A stretch of DNA of 7,024 nt, from the NCBI GenBank assembly GCA_017467225.1, contig JAFTSR010000352.1, positions 1 through 7,024 on the forward strand, read 5' to 3'. Shown here one piece after another: positions 1 through 6,690 of the stretch (position 1 is its first letter; every line of letters begins with the position of its first letter). The notes beneath the pieces are model-generated. The model was not told the origin of the DNA and did not search any database. It worked only from the letters and a program-made list of their open reading frames with translations. The stretch is from Clostridia bacterium (GTDB lineage: Bacteria > Bacillota_A > Clostridia > Oscillospirales > CAG-272). Both the position numbers and the translations under genes were made by a program.

Positions 1-120
1 TATTCCTTTTCTATTTCATCCGATCTGAATTGCTTTATGCTTTCGCGGTCGCGTCTTCCGACCGCATCCGTGCATTAGTATGCGCAAAGCAAACGCTTTC
101 ATGCTATCGGATGAAAATTG
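1..120. other. Gene-free tail after dnaE, with possible ribosome binding site at window edge
   Basis: No coding region is supported here; the short open frames lack a ribosome binding site and run through the dnaE terminator. On the minus strand the last bases before the window edge (positions 3-10) read AAAAGGAA, a possible Shine-Dalgarno site for a gene starting just outside. In related Clostridia pfkA often follows dnaE, but nothing here shows that. A 7-bp perfect hairpin (arms 45-51 and 59-65, 7-base loop) would sit in the leader of such a gene; it has no T-run on either strand, so it is not a terminator. I saw no convincing promoter pair. Confidence 0.25.
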
Positions 121-153
121 AAAAAACCGTCGGACAGTTTCCCGTCCGACGGT
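121..153 (-). terminator. Rho-independent terminator after dnaE
   Basis: The arms 126-135 and 144-153 are a perfect 10-bp GC-rich inverted repeat (ACCGTCGGAC / GTCCGACGGT) with an 8-base loop. On the minus strand the stem is followed directly by a run of T (complement of the A run at 121-126). It begins eight bases after the dnaE stop codon and should end the murB-whiA-dnaE transcript. The plus strand has no T-run after the stem, so it acts in one direction only. Confidence 0.93.
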
Positions 154-160
154 CAAAATA

Positions 161-3100
161 TCAGGGTTTGAGAACAACGTTCTCCTGCCCCAAAAGAGCA
201 ACGAATTGTTCGTAGACAAATCGGCTCAGGGCAACGCCATGCGGCAGCGGATGATAGGTCGCCGTTGCGGTATCGTAAAGAACCGTCCGCGTCACGCCAT
301 CAAAAATTTCCGCCAGATTGCAGGCCTTTTGCCAGAGCAGATCGTCCTTACAGGGAATACGCAGATACAGCTTTCCGCTTCTCGCCATCTCCGGTGAGTA
401 GGCGGAGGGCAACGTTTCCTTGACCGGCGTAGCCGGTGCAGGTGACGGTACTGACTTTGCAGGCAACGGATCGGGCTCCCTTTCCTTGGGCAATATCTTT
501 GATGAAAACTTTTCGTTTTCAACCAATGGTTCTAATTTATCAACCAGCAGTTTAGGCGATTCATCCTCACGAAGCGAAATTGTACCGTGCACGCAGATCG
601 CGTGATCCGTATACAAGTGATGAGAATACATTTCATACGCTTTGGGGAAAAAGACGCACTCCATCTCTGCATAGCGGTCAACCAGCGTAACAAAAGCCAT
701 GCGTTCTTCTTTTCGCGTGGTTTTGGTGGAGACCTTTTGTACCGTTCCCGCCAACGTCATAGCCTGCCGCTCAGAGAGCATATATTCCCCGTCCGCGTCC
801 TTGGTCAAAATATCTGCGATCTCGCGCGGCGCGATTGACGCCAGGTGAGCAGAATACTGATCCAGCAGCTGACCGGAAAAATACATTCCGCAGGCTTCCT
901 TCTCCTGGATCAGCAGCTCGCGCAAGGGAAATTCCGGCAAGTCGGGATACTCGAACTGATCTGCGCTTCCCGCCTGTATCAAGGAGCTGTCCTCAGAAAA
1001 ACTGAAAAGATCCAGCTGTCCTTCAATACTATTGCGGTTGCGATCCGCCAGGCTGTCCAGCAGCTTTTCATACGAGGCGAGCAGCTGTGAGCGGCGCTGC
1101 GCCAAGCCGTCAAAGGCGCCTGCTTTGATCAGCGCCTCCAGCTGACGGCGATTACCCTCGGATTTGATGCGACCGACAAAATCAGCAAAGGAGGCATAGT
1201 CACCGCCGCGCTCGCGCTCGGCAATGATTGCTCCGATAAAGCTGACGCCGACATTCTTCAAGGCTGACAGACCAAAGCGAATGCTCTGTTTTCCGGTGGT
1301 TTCGTCAAGAACAGCATGGAATCCGGACATGCTCTGATTGATGCTGGGCGGCAACACGCCGATGCCCATACGCGAACACTGCGCGATATACTCTCCGATC
1401 TTTGGAATATTTCCAAGCACTGAGGTCAAAAGCGCCGCCATGTATTCTGCCGGATAGTGTGCCTTGAGATAGGCCGTTCGATACGAGATCAGCGCATAGG
1501 AGGCTGCGTGCGCCTGGTTAAAGGCATAGTTGGCAAAGCTGGTCATATCATCAAAAAGCTGGTTCGCCACGGCAGTATCGATGCCATTTTTCGCCGCACC
1601 GGCTAAGAAATCCGTGCGTTCCGCCTCCAGCACGTCCGCCTTTTTCTTGGCCATCGCGCGACGCACCACGTCTGCATGTCCAAAGGTGTACCCGGCAACC
1701 GTGCGGAAAATATTCATGACCTGCTCCTGGTAGACAATGCAACCGTAGGTAGATCTCAGGATCGGCTCCAGCTGTGGAACCGGATAGGAAACTTCTTGAG
1801 GGTGCAAGCGATTCTGAATATACGTGGGAATTGAGTCCATCGGTCCAGGACGGTACAACGCAATTGCCGCCTGCACGTCGTCCAGGCTTTGCGGACGCAG
1901 CTCGCTGAGCATTTGCCGCATACCGCCCGACTCCAGCTGAAACACGCCCGACGTGTCTCCCGAGGACAAAAGCGCGAAGGTTGCCGCATCGTCCAGCGGT
2001 ACCCGTTCCAAGGAAAAGCCCGGCACTCTGCGCGCAATCTGCTGCTCCGCGTCGTGGCAAATGGTCAGATAGCGCAGACCGAGAAAGTCAAATTTCAAAA
2101 GACCCAGGTCATACAGCGTATCCATATCGTACTGGCAGACCACCGCATCGTTGCTGACCGCCAGCGGGACAAAATCGCAAAGCGGCTGCTCTGTGATCAG
2201 AATTCCCGCCGCATGCACTGACATATTGCGCGGCATGCCCTCCAGCGCCTTTGCCGTGTCGATCAGCTTTCGGACCTCGCGGGAGGCTTCGTACAGATCG
2301 CGCAGCGGTTGCATTGCCAGCGCTTTTTCAATGGTAATGCCCAGCTCCTGTGGGATGGCGCGCGCCACCTCGTCCACGGCGGAATACGGCATTCCGAGGG
2401 CTCGTCCGACGTCACGCACGGCGGCTCTTGCCGCCAGCGTACCGAAGGTCACAATCTGACTGACGTGCTCCGCCCCGTATTTTTCGATGACATAATCAAT
2501 GACCTCGCCGCGACGATTGTAGCAAAAGTCCATATCAATATCCGGCATGCTGACACGCTCCGGATTGAGAAAACGCTCAAAAAGCAGGTCAAAGGCAATG
2601 GAATCAACCTCGGTAATTCCCAGGAAAAAGGCAACCAGACTTCCGGCACCCGAGCCACGCCCGGGACCGACCGGAATGCCGCGTCTCTTGGCGAAGTTGA
2701 CGTAGTCCGCCACAATCAAAAAATAGTCCGCATAGCCCATGTCGATAATGACTGACAGCTCATATTCCATACGCGTCCGGTATTCCTCATCCGAATGTCG
2801 AACGCTGCGACTGCCGTAGCCGATCATTCCCTGACGAATGCGTTTTTCCCAGCCCTCGTATGTCAGCTTACGCAGATAGTCCGCCGAGCTCATATTGTCC
2901 GGCGAAGGATACCGAGGCAAATGCACGGTTGAAAATTCCAACTGCAGGTTGCATTTTTCGGAGATTTCTACCGTGTTTGAAAGTGCTTCCGGATAATCCG
3001 CAAACAGCGCGCGCATCTCATCCGTCGTTTTATAATAAAACTCATCCGTCTCAAATCCTAAAGGACGGCCGTCATGGATATTGGAATTGGTTTGAATACA

Positions 3101-3775
3101 AGTAAGAATTGCCTGTGTCTGTGCCTCGTCGCGATGCAGATAATGGCAGTCGTTGGTTGCCACCAGCGGCAGATCGCACTCCTTCGCCAGTCGGACAAGC
3201 TCCGGCAGCACTTGCTTTTGGTCCGCCATGCCATGATCCTGCAGTTCAATATAAAAATCTCCGGGCGCAAAAATATCAGCCATTTCCAGAGCCGTTTGCT
3301 TAGCAAGCTCGTAATTTCCGGCGAGCAGCAGCTGCGGTATCTTGCCGGCAAGGCAAGCAGACAGACCGATCAGACCCTCACTGTGCGAGCGCAAAAGTTC
3401 GATATCGATTCGCGGCTTGGAGTAGAAGCCCTCGGTAAAGCCGCGAGAAACCAGGTACATCAAATTCTGATAGCCGATCTGATTACGGCACAACAGCACG
3501 AGATGATAGCCGGACCGCACGCCGGCCACTTGATTTTTTTCAAAGCGAGAGCCCGGCGCCACGTACACCTCACAGCCAATGATCGGCTTGACGCCCTCCT
3601 TGAGGCAGGCTTGGTAAAAACCAATCACGCCGTACATCACGCCGTGATCCGTCAGCGCTACTGCATGATGGCCGCAGGAACGCGCCCGCTTTGGAATTTC
3701 CGAAATGCGACATGCACCGTCCAAAAGGCTGTACTCACTATGCAAATGCAGATGCACAAATTCGTTCACAAGCAT
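161..3775 (-). CDS. dnaE: DNA polymerase III alpha subunit (DnaE), complete
   Basis: C-family replicative DNA polymerase, 1204 residues, close to the usual 1100-1200; it extends primers on the sliding clamp at the replication fork. An N-terminal PHP domain (about 1-270) begins with HLHLHSEYSLLDG and keeps a full set of likely metal ligands: H10, H12, D19, H44, E69, H91, C141, D209, H211. The palm carries PDIDMDF with catalytic D412 and D414 and KFDFLGL with D563, matching E. coli D401, D403 and D555. A clamp-binding motif QLDLF lies at 920-924. An OB fold (about 1005-1085), a Pro-rich linker (1101-1126) and a small C-terminal domain follow. It is third after murB and whiA, 33 bases behind whiA. 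The start is uncertain: the purine-rich ribosome site abuts the ATG at 3775, so the GTG at codon 3 (3769), giving MNEFVHLHLHS, may be the true start. Whether it is the main polymerase or works beside PolC cannot be told here. Confidence 0.97.
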   Translation of the reverse strand: MLVNEFVHLHLHSEYSLLDGACRISEIPKRARSCGHHAVALTDHGVMYGVIGFYQACLKEGVKPIIGCEVYVAPGSRFEKNQVAGVRSGYHLVLLCRNQIGYQNLMYLVSRGFTEGFYSKPRIDIELLRSHSEGLIGLSACLAGKIPQLLLAGNYELAKQTALEMADIFAPGDFYIELQDHGMADQKQVLPELVRLAKECDLPLVATNDCHYLHRDEAQTQAILTCIQTNSNIHDGRPLGFETDEFYYKTTDEMRALFADYPEALSNTVEISEKCNLQLEFSTVHLPRYPSPDNMSSADYLRKLTYEGWEKRIRQGMIGYGSRSVRHSDEEYRTRMEYELSVIIDMGYADYFLIVADYVNFAKRRGIPVGPGRGSGAGSLVAFFLGITEVDSIAFDLLFERFLNPERVSMPDIDMDFCYNRRGEVIDYVIEKYGAEHVSQIVTFGTLAARAAVRDVGRALGMPYSAVDEVARAIPQELGITIEKALAMQPLRDLYEASREVRKLIDTAKALEGMPRNMSVHAAGILITEQPLCDFVPLAVSNDAVVCQYDMDTLYDLGLLKFDFLGLRYLTICHDAEQQIARRVPGFSLERVPLDDAATFALLSSGDTSGVFQLESGGMRQMLSELRPQSLDDVQAAIALYRPGPMDSIPTYIQNRLHPQEVSYPVPQLEPILRSTYGCIVYQEQVMNIFRTVAGYTFGHADVVRRAMAKKKADVLEAERTDFLAGAAKNGIDTAVANQLFDDMTSFANYAFNQAHAASYALISYRTAYLKAHYPAEYMAALLTSVLGNIPKIGEYIAQCSRMGIGVLPPSINQSMSGFHAVLDETTGKQSIRFGLSALKNVGVSFIGAIIAERERGGDYASFADFVGRIKSEGNRRQLEALIKAGAFDGLAQRRSQLLASYEKLLDSLADRNRNSIEGQLDLFSFSEDSSLIQAGSADQFEYPDLPEFPLRELLIQEKEACGMYFSGQLLDQYSAHLASIAPREIADILTKDADGEYMLSERQAMTLAGTVQKVSTKTTRKEERMAFVTLVDRYAEMECVFFPKAYEMYSHHLYTDHAICVHGTISLREDESPKLLVDKLEPLVENEKFSSKILPKEREPDPLPAKSVPSPAPATPVKETLPSAYSPEMARSGKLYLRIPCKDDLLWQKACNLAEIFDGVTRTVLYDTATATYHPLPHGVALSRFVYEQFVALLGQENVVLKP

Positions 3776-3785
3776 CCCTCTCTTT
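3776..3785 (-). promoter_or_regulatory. Ribosome binding site that decides the dnaE start
   Basis: The minus strand reads AAAGAGAGGG directly before the ATG at 3773-3775, leaving almost no spacing. From the GTG two codons later (3767-3769) the GAGG core is about seven bases away, which is normal. Homologues typically start just before FVHLHVH, which also fits the GTG. This favours a protein two residues shorter than the longest frame. Confidence 0.5.
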
Positions 3786-3786
3786 C

Positions 3787-3806
3787 AAAAAATCAACCTT
3801 TGGTTG
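3787..3806 (-). terminator. Weak stem-loop with T-run between whiA and dnaE (possible attenuator)
   Basis: On the minus strand, just after the whiA stop, CAACC-AAA-GGTTG forms a 5-bp hairpin (3794-3806) followed by A and six T (3787-3793). A-T pairing across a bulged A could lengthen the stem. It is too weak for a full terminator and lies within the operon, so partial read-through or transcript processing between whiA and dnaE is the likelier role. This is inference from the fold only. Confidence 0.35.
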
Positions 3807-3808
3807 TT

Positions 3809-4732
3809 TTATTCTTCCTCCGGTTTAATTCCGTTATCTTCCAGCCAGCTACTGAGCTTTTGCAGCCGATGATTCAAGCCGGATTTTGTCAGTACCGGCT
3901 GATGCAGCAGCGCCAATTCCGTCAAGCTTGCATCCGGATTGGCCAAGCGCAACTGTGCCGTTTGCCGCAACGCATCGGGTAGGGTTTCCCAGAATTCGCT
4001 ATCGCGCAATTTTTCAATGGCCGCCGTCTGCTTGGCAGAGGCTTTAACCGCCTTTTGAATATTTCCCGTCTCGCAATTGGCCGCGCGGTTGACGTTGTTG
4101 CGCAGCTCGCGCTCAATCTTAACGTTGATCAGCGTAAACAGGGCTTTGTTGGCATTGAGCAGCGTCAGAAAGTCCTCTACCGCCGCGCCGTTTTTATAAT
4201 ACAAATGCTGTCCGTTGGCACGAAGTACGGTCTTAGGTGGGCATCCGAGCTCCTCGAGCAAGCATGCCAGCCGGCGAGCCACCGTGTCGCTGCCGCAGGA
4301 AATCTCCAGATGTATTCCCTTCATGGGGTCAGCCACAGTGCCCTTTGCCACGAACGCACCACGAATAAAATACGCTTTACAATGAGGGCAAGGAAAAAGC
4401 TCATGGTTGGAATTGAAAAAATCCTCATCTAAAAAACGTACCATCCAATCGGCCTTTTTCCGTAAGGTAATATGCAGCAGCACAGGTTCTCCCACCGCGC
4501 GCTTCAAATCCTCCATGGTGATCTCGCAAGCCATGCGGTTGCGCAAAAAGAAGGCGATTGCCTCTCCCTGCTCTCGGGAGGCAGCACGAAGATCTATGCT
4601 ACCGTCCTCAGTAATATCGGCGCAAGCCAAAAGCCCGTATGCCAACGCGCGTCGGCAGCATTCGTTCTTTGGCAAATCTGCATCCAAAATTTCCTGCTTT
4701 ACATCCGCAGAAAATGACATTTCCGTATTCAT
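3809..4732 (-). CDS. whiA: WhiA DNA-binding regulator
   Basis: WhiA-family DNA-binding protein, 307 residues, full family length. It has a LAGLIDADG homing-endonuclease-like N-terminal fold without endonuclease function (about 1-210) and a C-terminal helix-turn-helix (about 220-300). Family signatures seen are SFSADVKQEI near residue 5, RGAFVAKGTVADP at 124-136, the run around RNNVNRAANCETGN at 211-224, and PDASLTEL...KSGLNHRLQKL at 266-293. WhiA controls sporulation genes in Streptomyces and affects division and chromosome segregation in Bacillus; its targets here are unknown. A good GAGAGG site lies five bases before the chosen ATG; a second ATG at codon 5 (MSFSADV) resembles many homologues but lacks a well-spaced site. 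It sits 31 bases after murB and 33 before dnaE. A CPHC motif at 115-118 and a Cys pair at 25-26 are noted but unexplained. rapZ and yvcK, common upstream partners, are missing. Confidence 0.96.
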   Translation of the reverse strand: MNTEMSFSADVKQEILDADLPKNECCRRALAYGLLACADITEDGSIDLRAASREQGEAIAFFLRNRMACEITMEDLKRAVGEPVLLHITLRKKADWMVRFLDEDFFNSNHELFPCPHCKAYFIRGAFVAKGTVADPMKGIHLEISCGSDTVARRLACLLEELGCPPKTVLRANGQHLYYKNGAAVEDFLTLLNANKALFTLINVKIERELRNNVNRAANCETGNIQKAVKASAKQTAAIEKLRDSEFWETLPDALRQTAQLRLANPDASLTELALLHQPVLTKSGLNHRLQKLSSWLEDNGIKPEEE

Positions 4733-4763
4733 TCTTTCCTCTCAATTTCAACTATAGGTTTAT

Positions 4764-5753
4764 TTATTCAACCGCTGCGCCAGAATCGGAGTCGAGATAT
4801 ATAATTTCCTCGTCCAGATCAACGTCAAATTTATTCTTCACTTCTTTTTGAATCAAGCGAACCAAGACACGAACATCCGCCGCCGTAGCACCGCCGCGGT
4901 TGATAATAAAGCCTGCATGCTTTTCCGATATCTGTGCACCGCCGATTTGTGTTCCCTTCAGATGGCAATCCTCAATCAGCTTACCGGCAAAATAACCGCG
5001 CGGTCGCTTGAATACGCTGCCGGCACTCGGAAATTCCAGCGGCTGCGTTGCACGTCTGCGCTGGCGCATGCGTTCCATTTCCTGCCGTATCTTCAGCTGA
5101 CGCTCCTCTTTTTCGATTTCTGTGTCTGCTTGCGGAAGCGTAAAGGTCGCAGACAGGCAGATCAAGTCCGGTCGATCTGTCAAAAAGCTGTGGCGGTAGG
5201 AAAACGCCAACGCCTCGCCCGAAACAATTTCAATACTGTCATTGGCCGCACAGTAGCAACGAACCTTTTGCGTCAGCGCCCCGATGCTTCCTTCAAACGC
5301 ACCGGCATTCATGCGCACAGCGCCACCTACCGTACCTGGAATTCCATGCGCAAATTCCAATCCACGCCATCCGTGCTCAGCGGCAAACAGCGCCAGCTCG
5401 CGCAAGGACACGCCACACTCGGCGACAATCCGCGGCGTTTGATCGGCATCTGTATTATTCTGCAGTACCGAAATGTACCGCATACCAAGCGTCGAGATCA
5501 CCATGCCGTCAAAGCCCCCGTCTGACACGAGAACGTTACTTCCCCGTCCCAGCACCGCATACGGCACAGCGCATTCACGCGCAATCCTGACGGACTGCAT
5601 CAGTTCGTCTTCATTTTTGAGCGTGACAAAATATTTCGCCGTACCACCGATGGCAAAGGTCGTGTGCCGCGCCATGGATTCCTGCTCACAGCAGATAATG
5701 CTTGCGCGTTGCAACCGAAACAATATCAAATCTGTTTGCTTTTGCCGCTCCAT
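4764..5753 (-). CDS. murB: UDP-N-acetylenolpyruvoylglucosamine reductase (MurB), complete
   Basis: Cytoplasmic flavoenzyme of peptidoglycan precursor synthesis: it reduces UDP-GlcNAc-enolpyruvate to UDP-MurNAc with NADPH through FAD. The 329 residues are slightly above the usual 290-310. FAD-binding motifs are TTFAIGGTAKYF at 31-42, VLGRGSNVLVSDGG at 67-80 and GIPGTVGGAVRMNAGAF at 137-153. Catalytic residues by alignment to E. coli are R187 in SYRHS, the general acid S246 in PSAGSVFK, and E316 near the C-terminus (LDEEIIYL). GGAQISEKHAGFIIN at 271-285 is the C-terminal substrate-domain signature. Lack of the extra Tyr loop of the E. coli enzyme makes it type IIb. The start is supported by a strong GGGGAGGTG site six bases before the ATG. 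It is the first gene of the murB-whiA-dnaE set, behind a candidate promoter about 105 bases upstream. All expected active-site residues are present. Confidence 0.97.
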   Translation of the reverse strand: MERQKQTDLILFRLQRASIICCEQESMARHTTFAIGGTAKYFVTLKNEDELMQSVRIARECAVPYAVLGRGSNVLVSDGGFDGMVISTLGMRYISVLQNNTDADQTPRIVAECGVSLRELALFAAEHGWRGLEFAHGIPGTVGGAVRMNAGAFEGSIGALTQKVRCYCAANDSIEIVSGEALAFSYRHSFLTDRPDLICLSATFTLPQADTEIEKEERQLKIRQEMERMRQRRRATQPLEFPSAGSVFKRPRGYFAGKLIEDCHLKGTQIGGAQISEKHAGFIINRGGATAADVRVLVRLIQKEVKNKFDVDLDEEIIYLDSDSGAAVE

Positions 5754-5805
5754 AGACGCACCTCCCCTGCCGCACTTCGCTTAACTCAAAACGGATGACA
5801 ACATC

Positions 5806-5836
5806 AGTATAGCAGCCACCCCACCGCTGTGTGCAA
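5806..5836 (-). promoter_or_regulatory. Second candidate promoter for murB (P2)
   Basis: On the minus strand TATACT (5806-5811) is preceded by TGC, an extended -10, and by TTGCAC (5831-5836) at a 19-base spacing, longer than the ideal 17. It would give a leader of about 45 bases before murB. It is weaker than the upstream candidate and may be chance. Confidence 0.3.
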
Positions 5837-5857
5837 AAGCACCACGGTATCTTTAAT

Positions 5858-5886
5858 AGTATAACATAATTCGTCAAAAAAAGCAA
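5858..5886 (-). promoter_or_regulatory. Candidate sigma-A promoter for the murB-whiA-dnaE operon (P1)
   Basis: On the minus strand a -10 box TATACT (5858-5863) with TGT before it (extended -10) lies 17 bases from a weak -35 TTGCTT (5881-5886). Transcription would start near 5851, giving a leader of about 97 bases. The leader can fold GTGC-TTTT-GCAC within a longer imperfect stem. The promoter lies just past the terminator of the RpiB-like gene, so the operon is transcribed on its own. Confidence 0.65.
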
Positions 5887-5967
5887 GACTTTCTGAGGAA
5901 TTCGTTTTTAGATCCGATCCCAAAACCACCTTTGAAAGGTTTATTTTCCAGATCCAATAAAGATTTC

Positions 5968-6004
5968 AAAAAAACAGGGCACCCAACTGCATAAGTGCCC
6001 TGTT
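5968..6004 (-). terminator. Rho-independent terminator after the RpiB-like gene
   Basis: The arms 5973-5982 and 5995-6004 are a perfect 10-bp inverted repeat (AACAGGGCAC / GTGCCCTGTT) with a 12-base loop. On the minus strand the stem runs into about seven T (complement of 5968-5974). It begins eight bases after the stop codon and separates this single-gene unit from the murB operon. Confidence 0.93.
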
Positions 6005-6012
6005 GATCAAAA

Positions 6013-6591
6013 TTATTCCTGCTTCTTATCAAAATCGAGTGTCAGCTCGTAGTCGCCGAGTTTATCGACGCGGAAGCCGTTTTTCGTGTACGTTTCATAA
6101 TCGAACGCCTCAAGCTCATCGATTGCCAGCTTGTGGAACTCATAAAAATTATGCCACCATTCCCAACCGCTGCCCAGGCTGTTGGAAAGATACGCATCGG
6201 CGATATCGCACGCCGTCTGCGGAGCCACATAGAAAGCGCCCATGGCCAGCACGTTGACGCCGTTACCGGTGATGGCACGCAGCGCAGCAGGCAGGCTCTC
6301 AACGACGCCGGCATGCACGTGCGGACATTTGCTTGCCGCAATATGGATTCCCATGCCTGTGCCACAGAACAGCAGCGCGCGCTCGTAATTGCCCTCCGAG
6401 ATCTCTGCGCCGACACGAAGACCAACGCGATGGAACATCAGATCGGTATCGTTCGGGTCGCTGTCCTTCTTAACACCAAGGTCGAGAATTTTCCATCCCT
6501 TTTTTGTCAGATGCTCGACGACGACTTCCTTCAGCGGAAATCCGGCAAAATCCGCACCTACGACCAAATATTTGTCTTTTACTGTTTTCAT
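6013..6591 (-). CDS. RpiB/LacA/LacB-family sugar (phosphate) isomerase, divergent
   Basis: A 192-residue member of the RpiB/LacAB fold, whose members interconvert aldose and ketose phosphates (ribose-5-P, allose-6-P, galactose-6-P, erythrulose-P). The N-terminal VVGADFAGFPLK (10-21) matches the usual SDHAGFELK, and LLFCGTGMGIHIAASK (73-88) keeps the catalytic-type C76 and T78. NVLAMGAF (113-120) is the next conserved block. Key differences from E. coli RpiB: the His after D14 is F15; the ring-opening H99 aligns with G109; and the C-terminal Arg-containing segment is replaced by a Trp-rich one (143-150, WEWWHNFY) plus a tail to 192. The substrate may therefore differ, so I give no gene symbol. 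The start is set by AAGGAG eight bases before ATG; a longer GTG frame (from 6636) would cover that site and is rejected. It has its own consensus promoter and terminator. Family sure, substrate unknown. Confidence 0.88.
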   Translation of the reverse strand: MKTVKDKYLVVGADFAGFPLKEVVVEHLTKKGWKILDLGVKKDSDPNDTDLMFHRVGLRVGAEISEGNYERALLFCGTGMGIHIAASKCPHVHAGVVESLPAALRAITGNGVNVLAMGAFYVAPQTACDIADAYLSNSLGSGWEWWHNFYEFHKLAIDELEAFDYETYTKNGFRVDKLGDYELTLDFDKKQE

Positions 6592-6622
6592 GGTGTGTTC
6601 TCCTTGTCCTGCTTGATCATTT

Positions 6623-6646
6623 AGCGTTTGCTCCACAGCAAATGCT
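6623..6646. repeat. Inverted repeat in the leader of the RpiB-like gene (operator or 5' stem-loop)
   Basis: Arms AGCGTTTGCT (6623-6632) and AGCAAATGCT (6637-6646) pair at nine of ten positions with a 4-base loop. It lies within about 10-30 bases of the predicted transcription start, so it could be a repressor site or an mRNA 5' stem-loop. The half-site GCAAATGC also occurs in the inverted repeat upstream of the -35 box. Confidence 0.5.
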
Positions 6647-6659
6647 ATCAGTTAAGTTT

Positions 6660-6688
6660 ATTATATCATAACCGACACGGCATGTCAA
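6660..6688 (-). promoter_or_regulatory. Consensus sigma-A promoter of the RpiB-like gene
   Basis: On the minus strand TTGACA (6683-6688) and TATAAT (6660-6665) match the consensus at all twelve bases, with a 17-base spacer and TGA before the -10 (extended -10). Transcription would start near 6653, leaving a leader of about 60 bases. So perfect a promoter is normally very strong unless repressed. Confidence 0.93.
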
Positions 6689-6690
6689 GA

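Noticed and set aside
45..65. 7-bp hairpin after dnaE as a second terminator
   Set aside because: No T-run follows on either strand, and a strong terminator already lies at 121-153.
89..96. GCAAACGC near the left end, matching a half-site from the RpiB-like gene leader
   Set aside because: A single 8-base match without a paired arm or promoter is expected by chance.
1551..2060. 169-codon minus-strand frame inside dnaE
   Set aside because: Overlaps the conserved DnaE finger region in another frame and has a biased, low-quality composition; shadow frame.
3074..3982. 302-codon open frame on the plus strand
   Set aside because: It is antisense to the start of dnaE and the end of whiA, crosses both genes, and its translation shows no domain or motif. 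Both minus-strand genes are certain, so this is a shadow frame.
4848..5525. 225-codon open frame on the plus strand
   Set aside because: Fully antisense to murB, with no recognisable motif; shadow of the real gene.
5781..5804. Seven-codon leader peptide (MLSSVLS) before murB
   Set aside because: No well-spaced ribosome site and no run of regulatory codons; likely chance.
5922..5950. ACCTT-TGA-AAGGT hairpin followed by TTATTTT on the plus strand
   Set aside because: Short A/T-rich stem with no plus-strand gene to terminate and a good terminator already next to it on the minus strand.
6592..6636. Longer GTG start for the RpiB-like protein
   Set aside because: The extra 15 residues would be encoded over the AAGGAG ribosome site and start within about 17 bases of the predicted transcript start; they do not match the family's N-terminus.
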